NCBI GenBank assembly: GCA_050010595.1
Contig: JBEKKS010000001.1
Coordinates: 324,301-388,300 of the forward strand
DNA from: Palsa-513 sp050010595
GTDB lineage: Bacteria > Actinomycetota > Thermoleophilia > Solirubrobacterales > Solirubrobacteraceae
DNA length: 64,000 bases
Direction: 5' to 3'
The translations under genes were made by a program, and so were the position numbers. Positions 58,330-64,000 of this stretch are shown piece by piece; position 1 is the first letter of the stretch, and every line of letters starts with the position of its first letter. The notes below the pieces were generated by a model, which saw only the letters and a program-made list of their open reading frames with translations, searched no databases and was not told the origin of the DNA.

Positions 58330-60144
58330 GTGGCTGTTGCGTTGAAGACCCACGAGCCGCAGACGGGCGATAAGGAAGCCGTCGCGCGGAGCGCGATCTA
58401 CCTCGAGCTCGACGCCGGCACGGTGCGCGCGCTGACCCACACGCCGGGTGCGAGCGGGCCGCCGAGCGCAGGCGTCGTCTTCTGCTCGCCGTTCGGCTGG
58501 CAGGAGTTCTCCACCAGCCGGGCATTCACGGTGTGGGGCGACGCGCTCGCGGCAGCCGGCTTTCCGGCGATTCGCATCGACCTGCCCGGGACCGGCGAGA
58601 GTGCCGGCACGCCGCGCGACCCCGCGCGGCTACGCGCCTGGACCGAGGCGATCGGGGCCGCCGCGCGCTATCTCCGCACGAGCCTCGACTGCGAGCGCAC
58701 TGTCGCGCTCGGCGTCGGCGTTGGCGGGCTGCTCGCATACCACGCGCTCGCAGAGGACGAGCCGATCGACGATCTGGTCTTGTTCGCCGTGCCCGCGCGC
58801 GGCACTGCGCACCTGCGCGAGATGACGGCGTTCGCGAACCTGCTCGACATCAGCCCGGTTGCGCGGCGGATGTTCGAGGAGGCGACCGATTCCGGCGGCC
58901 CGCGCGAGCTCGCCGGCTTCATCCTGCCCGACGATGTCCTCAAGCTCCTCGAGCGCGTCGACCTCGCGCGAGTCGCGATCCCGCGGCCCAACGGACGCCG
59001 TGCGCTCCTGCTCGGACGCGACTCGCTGCCGGCGGACCATCGGCTGCTCGAGCACCTCGAACGCAGCGGCGTAGAGGTCGCGACGGCACCCGGCACGGGC
59101 TTCAGCACGATGATGCAGGACCCGATACGCGCAGCATCGCCACGCGAGGCGATTCGCGTGACGATCGACTGGCTTGACGCGGCGCCGGCAAGGCCGAGCG
59201 AGCTCGAGTGCAGGCCGGTGGTGACGAGCGATCACTGCGAGCTCGACGGTGTGCGCGAGCGCCAGCTCGGCTTCGAGTGGGACGGGCAGACGATGTACGG
59301 GACGTTGACCGAGCCCGACGGCGAGGGCGCAACCGCGCCGTTGTGCGCGGTCCTCTTCACGCCCGGTGCCGGCCGGCGTATCGGACCGCAGCGCATGTGG
59401 GTTGAGGTCGCGCGGCGCTGGGCGGTGCGCGGCATCCCAACACTGCGCGTGGAACTGCTCGGCGCCAGCGAATCGGACGGCGCGGACCCGCACTTCCCGA
59501 CAATTCCCGACTTCTACCGCGACGATGTCGTCGCGCAAGCGATCGCCGTGCTCGACGGCCTCGAGCAGGAGGGGCTGCCCGGGAGCTTCCTGCTCGGCGG
59601 CCTGTGCTCCGGCGGCTACTGGGGCCTTCACGCCGCGCTGCGCGACAAGCGCGTGCGCGCGACGATCCTTTTGATGCACCCGCTCGGCTTGTTCATCGGT
59701 GAGGCTGGTGCCCCGGTCAAACACTACGCCAGGCGCACGCTTTCACTGCTCGCGCACGGCAGGCTGGTCGCGCTCGGCCGGGCCGCACTAACAGACCACC
59801 GCATCCGGCGCAGCTGGCGCACGATACGCAGCCGCGTCCACCTCGAGCGGCGCAGCAAACACCCCCTCGCGAACCACACCGGGCGCGCGTTCGCAAAGCT
59901 GCATGCGCGCGGCACCCAGACGTTCCTCTTTCTCGACGAGCGCGGAGATGAGGTCCGCGACGCCATGCAGGCGATCGGTGGCGGCGACGGACCCGAGCCC
60001 TGGCCCGGCGTGCACGCGGAATGGCTCTCCTACTGCCACCACACAATCGGTCCAGTGGTCGTCCAGCGCCGCGTACACGACGCATTCGACCGCGCGCTCG
60101 ACTCAGCCCTCAAGCTCGGCACGCAGCCGGCGCAGCGCGCGTGA
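58330..60144 (+). CDS. Double-domain alpha/beta hydrolase, Cys nucleophile in second domain
   Basis: About 604 residues from GTG 58330; the open frame further upstream is antisense-like to nothing conserved and overlaps the DUF1839 gene. Domain 1 (FCSPFGWQEFSTSRAFTVWGDALAAAGFPAIRIDLPGTGES) has elbow GVGVGG with Gly replacing the nucleophile. Domain 2 (LFTPGAGRRIGPQRMWVEVARRWAVRGIPTLRVELLGASESDG) has elbow GGLCSGGYW with Cys426, and a C-terminal SYCHHTIG histidine region. It is the closest paralog of the 48011 protein. It follows the DUF1839 gene by 47 bases and is probably the last member of the carrier-protein operon. Confidence 0.82.
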   Translation: MAVALKTHEPQTGDKEAVARSAIYLELDAGTVRALTHTPGASGPPSAGVVFCSPFGWQEFSTSRAFTVWGDALAAAGFPAIRIDLPGTGESAGTPRDPARLRAWTEAIGAAARYLRTSLDCERTVALGVGVGGLLAYHALAEDEPIDDLVLFAVPARGTAHLREMTAFANLLDISPVARRMFEEATDSGGPRELAGFILPDDVLKLLERVDLARVAIPRPNGRRALLLGRDSLPADHRLLEHLERSGVEVATAPGTGFSTMMQDPIRAASPREAIRVTIDWLDAAPARPSELECRPVVTSDHCELDGVRERQLGFEWDGQTMYGTLTEPDGEGATAPLCAVLFTPGAGRRIGPQRMWVEVARRWAVRGIPTLRVELLGASESDGADPHFPTIPDFYRDDVVAQAIAVLDGLEQEGLPGSFLLGGLCSGGYWGLHAALRDKRVRATILLMHPLGLFIGEAGAPVKHYARRTLSLLAHGRLVALGRAALTDHRIRRSWRTIRSRVHLERRSKHPLANHTGRAFAKLHARGTQTFLFLDERGDEVRDAMQAIGGGDGPEPWPGVHAEWLSYCHHTIGPVVVQRRVHDAFDRALDSALKLGTQPAQRA

Positions 60145-60627
60145 GAGCACCTGCTGGACGTTCGCGAGGCTGAGGCCAGTCAGGGCCGCGATCTCCCGGC
60201 CCGTGAGGTCAGCGCCAAAGCGCAGCGCGAGAATCTCGCGATCGCGGTCCGACAGGAGCGCAAGCGCGGACTCGAGGCGCGGCTCGAGTCCGCGCTCGGG
60301 GACCGGGTCCGCTGAGAGCTCATGCAGCGGCGTATCGCTCGGCCGCGATGCCCGGTAGTGATCGACGAGCAAGTTCCGCGCGATCGCGAGCAACCATGCG
60401 CGCGTCGAGCCGCGCCGCTCATCAAAGCGACCCCATGCGCGCAGCGCGCGCTCAAACGTCGCCTGTGTGAGATCCTCGGCCTCGGCGACCCGCCCAAGGC
60501 GATAGGCGAAGAACGCGTAGACGTCACCCAGGTGCTGCTCGAAGGCGTCCTCGAAGCTCGCCACGTTGCTGGAGTCTGGCGCACTGGCAGGCGGAGCGAA
60601 CCCCGACCGGCGCAGCTTGGGCGCCAC
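60103..60627 (-). CDS. ECF-type sigma-70 factor
   Basis: About 174 residues from GTG 60627 (GTG 60564 is the shorter option). Region 2 is DVYAFFAYRLGRVAEAEDLTQATFERALRAWGRFDERRGSTRAWLLAIARNLLVDHYR. Region 4 is LALLSDRDREILALRFGADLTGREIAALTGLSLANVQQVLSRALRRLRAEL. ECF sigma factors direct RNA polymerase to stress- or envelope-related promoters. No anti-sigma factor gene is adjacent. It is divergent from the MauE-thioredoxin gene and its 3' end overlaps the convergent hydrolase gene by 42 bases. Confidence 0.9.
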   Translation of the reverse strand: MAPKLRRSGFAPPASAPDSSNVASFEDAFEQHLGDVYAFFAYRLGRVAEAEDLTQATFERALRAWGRFDERRGSTRAWLLAIARNLLVDHYRASRPSDTPLHELSADPVPERGLEPRLESALALLSDRDREILALRFGADLTGREIAALTGLSLANVQQVLSRALRRLRAELEG

Positions 60628-60737
60628 TCCGCGCCGCTGGCCTCGGACGGCGTCCAGCCGGAAGGTAGAATTACTCGACCGCCGTTGCAGCGACTCGTGA
60701 CGATCTTTGGCCGCATCGACTGCGGGACGGCTGACTC

Positions 60738-61745
60738 GTGAACACCCTGCTCGTCGTTGCTCGCGTCGGTCTCGCCGCCATGTTCGCGCTTGCCGCCGGC
60801 GGCAAGCTCGCGGACATGCAGGGCTCCCGCGCGACACTCGAAGCATTCAACGTTCCGGCACGGCTCGTGAGTGCTGCGGCGGTAGCGCTCCCGAGCGCCG
60901 AGCTGGGCGCCGCAGTGACACTGGTGATCGCGGCGACCGCTCGCATCGGCGCCCTGCTCGCCGTCGTGCTGCTGGTCGCGTTCGTCGGAGGGATAGCGGC
61001 AGCCCTTCGGCGCGGCGAGCGACCGGACTGCCACTGCTTCGGCCAGATCCACTCGAAGCCGGCCGGGCGGGAGACGCTCGCACGCAACGGCCTACTTGCA
61101 GCGATCGCTGCGGTCGTGCTCGTCGGCGGTCCCGGTCCGAGCATCGACGGCTGGGCGCAGGCGAGCAGAGGCGAACTGATCGCCGTCGCGGCGCTTAGCC
61201 TGGCCGTGGTCGTGCTCGCCTACGCCTGCTTGTCGCTGTGGCGCGACAACCGCCGACTGACCGGCCCTCCCAGTCCGCAGCTCGCGCCGGGAGACCCGGT
61301 GCCGAGCTTCGTCGCGCTCGATACAGTCGGCGTGGCGCTTTCCTCGGACGCGATCCTTGCCGGCGCGCCTTGCAGCGTGCTCGTCTTCACGAGCTCGTAC
61401 TGTGGCTCGTGCCGCGTTCTGCTGCCTGAGATCGCAAGCTGGCGAGCAGAGCTCCCCGGACGCGTCGCGATCCACATCCTCGCGGCTGGCGATCAGGCGG
61501 AGAGCCGGCGTCAAGCCGCGGAGCACGAACTGGCGGTCATGTTCGACCCGCACAGGACGGCGGCGCACGCCGTCGGAGCGAGGTCGACGCCGAGCGCGCT
61601 CGCTGTCGACGGTTACGGGCGCGCAATGGCGCCGCTGGCGGTCGGCGTCGCGTCGATCGAACGCCTTATCCGCGCGCTGCTAGACGATCCCGCGGGAGAG
61701 CTCAGACTCGACGGCGAGCCGGTGCCGGGGCCGTGGGCAACCTGA
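60738..61745 (+). CDS. MauE/DoxX-like membrane domain fused to thioredoxin-like domain
   Basis: A 335-residue protein from GTG 60738. The N-terminal half has four hydrophobic helices of the MauE/DoxX type with the typical CHCFG motif (DCHCFGQIHSKPAGRETLARN). The C-terminal half is a TlpA/thioredoxin-like domain: LAPGDPVPSFVALDTVG, VLVFTSSYCGSCRVLLPEI with active-site CGSC, then MFDPHRTAAHAVGARSTPSALAVD. MauE-type proteins move reducing equivalents across the membrane to thioredoxin-like partners; here both are one polypeptide, likely an electron-relay or disulfide enzyme outside the membrane. Divergent from the ECF sigma gene. Confidence 0.86.
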   Translation: MNTLLVVARVGLAAMFALAAGGKLADMQGSRATLEAFNVPARLVSAAAVALPSAELGAAVTLVIAATARIGALLAVVLLVAFVGGIAAALRRGERPDCHCFGQIHSKPAGRETLARNGLLAAIAAVVLVGGPGPSIDGWAQASRGELIAVAALSLAVVVLAYACLSLWRDNRRLTGPPSPQLAPGDPVPSFVALDTVGVALSSDAILAGAPCSVLVFTSSYCGSCRVLLPEIASWRAELPGRVAIHILAAGDQAESRRQAAEHELAVMFDPHRTAAHAVGARSTPSALAVDGYGRAMAPLAVGVASIERLIRALLDDPAGELRLDGEPVPGPWAT

Positions 61746-61763
61746 GCGGCGTACAAAAGTAGG

Positions 61764-62597
61764 GTGCGTTACGTGACAGCGACATTCGAGCTGAGCCACG
61801 GAGCGGTGATGCCGCAAGTCGGGCTCGGCACGTGGCCGATGTCGAACGCCGAAGCGGAGGCGGCGGTCGTCGCGGCAGTCGAGCGCGGGTACCGGCTGTT
61901 CGACACCGCGTACATCTACGGCAACGAGGAGGGCGTCGGGCGCGGGATGCGCGCGAGCGGGCTACCGCGGGAGGAGCTGTTCGTCACGACCAAGCTGAAC
62001 GGGCAGTGGCACGGATACCGCGAGGCGCAGCAGGCGTGGGCTGACAGCGCGCGCAAGCTCGGCGTCGACTACATCGACCTGCTCTTGATCCACTGGCCAC
62101 TGCCGGCGCAGGACCGCTACGTCGACGCTTGGCGCGGATTGGTACGACTGCTCGAGGACGGCAAGGTACGGGCGATCGGTGGCTCGAACTTCAAGCCTGC
62201 GCACCTCGAGCGGCTGCTCGACGAGACGGGCGTCGTGCCCGATGTCAACCAGATTGAACTCAATCCGTACACGATCCGCAGCGGGCCGCGCACCTTCCAC
62301 GCCGAGCACGCCATCGTGACGCAGTCGTGGACGCCGATCGGCCACGGGCGCGAGCTGCTCCGCGAGCCCGTGATCGTCGAGATCGCGACATCGCACGGGC
62401 ACACGCCGGCGCAGGTTGTCCTGCGCTGGCATCTCGAGCTCGGCTGCGGCGCCGTGCCGAAGAGCTCGCGGCCTGAGCGAATGGCGGAGAACATCGGGAT
62501 CTTCGACTTCGCGCTCACTCAGGAGGAGGTGGCGGCGATCTCATCGCTCGACCGCGGCGAAGCCTACGCGGATGACTCCGACGTAATCGGTCACTGA
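61764..62597 (+). CDS. Aldo/keto reductase
   Basis: A 277-residue AKR with the full catalytic tetrad in its motifs: FDTAYIYGNEEGVG (Asp and Tyr), VTTKLNG (Lys) and DLLLIHWPL (His). It also has VRAIGGSNFKPAHLERLL and the NADPH-binding end VPKSSRPERMAENIGIFDFALTQEEVAAIS. It reduces carbonyl substrates with NADPH; substrate unknown, in the 2,5-diketo-gluconate reductase-like group. It starts 18 bases after the MauE-thioredoxin gene on the same strand. Its last 83 bases are overlapped by the convergent acyltransferase gene. Confidence 0.92.
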   Translation: MRYVTATFELSHGAVMPQVGLGTWPMSNAEAEAAVVAAVERGYRLFDTAYIYGNEEGVGRGMRASGLPREELFVTTKLNGQWHGYREAQQAWADSARKLGVDYIDLLLIHWPLPAQDRYVDAWRGLVRLLEDGKVRAIGGSNFKPAHLERLLDETGVVPDVNQIELNPYTIRSGPRTFHAEHAIVTQSWTPIGHGRELLREPVIVEIATSHGHTPAQVVLRWHLELGCGAVPKSSRPERMAENIGIFDFALTQEEVAAISSLDRGEAYADDSDVIGH

Positions 62598-63642
62598 CGG
62601 CGCGGGCTCGTCCCGTCGCGGGTGCGATGGGCTCGATCGTCAGATTGTGGAGCTGGCGGGGCCGGGCACCGAGCCGCGCCTTGTAAGGCTCCTCCCCGCG
62701 TAGGAAATCGAACGTCGTGAGTCCACGCTCGATCGCAGTCTTGATCAACTCGGTGACGAGGGCATGGCCGGGACTCGCCTCCGCGAGGTCGGCTCTGTAG
62801 CAGGCGTTGTAGAGCCAGAACGTCTCGCCATCCTCAAATCCAAGCGTTGCCGCGAGCACGTCGTCACCGCACTCGAGCAGGCTCAGGCGCAGCGTGCCGC
62901 GCCGCGACGCGCCGACCGCAACCTCGCGGAAGAAGCGCTCCGTGCGAGCCGTGAGGAACGCTTCTTTGTGACTGCCACTAGCTCGAAACAGCGCGGCGAA
63001 CGAGTCGAGGTCGCGGCCCAGCGTGTCAGGGGTCGCCACGCGAACCGTTGCTTCGCCCAGACAGCGTCGCGCCCGCCCGCTCTTGCGCCGCAGCTCGTGG
63101 CGGTCATGTTTGGGCAGGCTCCCCAGGTAGGCATCCCAGTTGTGCGAGAGGTCGAGGACCATCGTGGTCGCGCCCGCTTCGCTGCGCACCGCAAGCCCGC
63201 ACGCCTCGGCGAGCCTGGCGAGGTGAGCGAGCAAGGGCGACTGCGGCGCATCGAGGAGGATCAGCCGCTGACCATCGCGCACCACTCGCTCGACCAGCGC
63301 CCCTGCGACGCGCTCAGCGTCGCCTTCAAGGTGCGCGACCGACGCGTAGTCCGTGACGCGGATCGGCACGCCGAGCACCAGGTCCTCCGCTCGGTCGACC
63401 ATGAACGGCGCGATGCCGACGAGTTGACCTCCGCTCCACAGCTCGGCCGGTGCGGCGCGTAGATCCCGACGAATCCGCGCGCACGCCCTTACCCACTCCG
63501 GCGTGCAGAAGGGCGTCCAGGCACCGGGCTGCGCGAGCAACGCCTCCCAGCCGGGGCTGCTCAGCGTCCGGCGCACCTCGTGCGTGAGGTGCACGCGGTG
63601 AGGAAGCGCCTCACGCCACTCCGCACGGCTTTGGTGAAGCAT
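62515..63642 (-). CDS. CelD/BcsL-like GNAT-fold acyltransferase
   Basis: About 375 residues from ATG 63642. The core is SHNWDAYLGSLPKHDRHELRRKSGRARR followed by AALFRASGSHKEAFLTARTERFFREVAVG, LLECGDDVLAATLGFEDGETFWLYNACYRADLAEASPGHALVTELIKTAIERGLTTFDFLRGEEPYKARLG, the Acetyltransf_6 (CelD/BcsL) pattern. These proteins occur in polysaccharide loci and in FemX-like aminoacyl transfer. Its substrate is unknown. The last ~27 residues are Arg/Pro rich and lie antisense to the aldo/keto reductase gene. Confidence 0.85.
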   Translation of the reverse strand: MLHQSRAEWREALPHRVHLTHEVRRTLSSPGWEALLAQPGAWTPFCTPEWVRACARIRRDLRAAPAELWSGGQLVGIAPFMVDRAEDLVLGVPIRVTDYASVAHLEGDAERVAGALVERVVRDGQRLILLDAPQSPLLAHLARLAEACGLAVRSEAGATTMVLDLSHNWDAYLGSLPKHDRHELRRKSGRARRCLGEATVRVATPDTLGRDLDSFAALFRASGSHKEAFLTARTERFFREVAVGASRRGTLRLSLLECGDDVLAATLGFEDGETFWLYNACYRADLAEASPGHALVTELIKTAIERGLTTFDFLRGEEPYKARLGARPRQLHNLTIEPIAPATGRARAVSDRLRRSHPRRLRRGRAMRSPPPPPE

Positions 63643-63856
63643 TTTTGTGGGTGACCTTCTCGTGCACGAGTCCCAGCGCACGCCCCCGTACACGCCCGAC
63701 GATCATAGCTCCGGGCGTTGGGGCCAGTGGAGCGCGTCAACGCATGTCGGGCCACGGCCTGCGCCGCCGGCCTGCTCGTCCAGCGGCCAGCGTGGCGGAG
63801 ACCCGGCCGGATGCGCGCCTCGCTCTAGCTTCATTCGGTGTGCTCGACCCTCCTGC

Positions 63857-63872
63857 TACATTCATGTACATG
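63857..63872 (+). promoter_or_regulatory. Promoter and operator of the phd/yefM-like antitoxin gene
   Basis: TACATT (63857-63862) is a -10-like box 7 bases before the ATG at 63870. CATGTACATG (63863-63872) is a perfect palindrome that contains TGTACA, the core sequence known from YefM operators, and overlaps the start codon. This suggests leaderless transcription with autorepression at the start site. Confidence 0.6.
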
Positions 63873-64000
63873 ACGACGGTCGGTGTCGCCGAGCTGCGCC
63901 AGAACCTGAGCAAGTACCTGCGTCTGGTCGAGCGCGGCGAAAGGCTCGTCGTGACCGATCGCAACCGACCGGTCGCCGAGCTGGGACCGCCGCCGTCTGA
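63870..64000 (+). CDS. Phd/YefM-family antitoxin, cut by the window end
   Basis: The first 43 residues of an antitoxin are visible: MTTVGVAELRQNLSKYLRLVE followed by RGERLVVTDRNRPVAELGPP. This is the standard N-terminal DNA-binding and dimerisation domain of Phd/YefM proteins (VGVxELRQNLSKYL, then GERLxVTDRxxPVAEL). The frame is open at the last base of the window, so the C-terminal toxin-binding part and the toxin gene (VapC- or YoeB-like) lie beyond. An in-frame ATG two codons earlier (63864) is possible but lies within the operator. Confidence 0.88.
   Translation, partial: MTTVGVAELRQNLSKYLRLVERGERLVVTDRNRPVAELGPPPS

Overview
The window is very GC-rich with dense, mostly overlapping genes. 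Three features point to a high-GC actinobacterium, most likely class Thermoleophilia (Solirubrobacter/Conexibacter type): Ig-like repeats of the form FxCxLDGxxWxxCxSP, secreted 'WNEPN' TIM-barrel glycosidases, and several starts with no Shine-Dalgarno site but a -10 box just upstream. This assignment is inference from gene style; there is no rRNA marker. I saw no tRNA, rRNA, insertion sequence, CRISPR array or prophage gene, and no gene-free stretch above 300 bases.

Layout. (1) 183-792: a VapB/VapC toxin-antitoxin pair with a perfect operator-like inverted repeat. (2) 1066-38343: a large exopolysaccharide locus. It holds five secreted TIM-barrel glycosidases, a polyisoprenyl-phosphate sugar transferase, a PHP-type tyrosine phosphatase, two O-antigen ligase/polymerase-like proteins, about a dozen glycosyltransferases, an acetyltransferase, an ABC exporter and a Wzz/BY-kinase. 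It is organised as a plus-strand operon (16134-24815), a small plus pair (25755-27784) and a minus-strand operon (38343 down to 27768). No Wzx-type flippase is visible. (3) 38480-47863: a lasso-peptide cluster fused into the end of the polysaccharide locus. It has a precursor (43729-43905), an asparagine-synthase-like cyclase, an HPr-kinase-like kinase, an ABC exporter, a PqqD-like RRE protein (B1), and a three-domain protein joining a nucleotidyltransferase, the B2 leader protease and a GT4 glycosyltransferase. A PIG-L deacetylase and another GT4 sit between them. (4) 48011-60144: an amino-acid:carrier-protein system (AcpS-like transferase, carrier protein, acyl-CoA dehydrogenase, seryl-tRNA-synthetase-like ligase, DUF1839 protein). 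It is flanked by three double-domain alpha/beta hydrolases whose N-terminal halves have lost the nucleophile and whose C-terminal halves carry Cys. A GNAT and a GH2 enzyme lie in the same block. (5) 60103-63642: an ECF sigma factor, a MauE-thioredoxin fusion, an aldo/keto reductase and a CelD-like acyltransferase. (6) From 63870: a Phd/YefM antitoxin running off the window, with a TGTACA palindrome over its start.

How the parts work together (inference): region 2 builds, polymerises, remodels and exports a surface polysaccharide under tyrosine-phosphorylation control. Region 3 makes a lasso peptide, predicted Gly1-Glu9 ring with one ring-to-tail Cys pair, probably further modified by kinase, nucleotidyl and glycosyl transfer. 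Region 4 appears to load an amino acid on a dedicated carrier protein, oxidise it, and pass it through Cys-nucleophile hydrolases or acyltransferases to an unknown acceptor. Regions 3 and 4 are the best candidates for undescribed biology.
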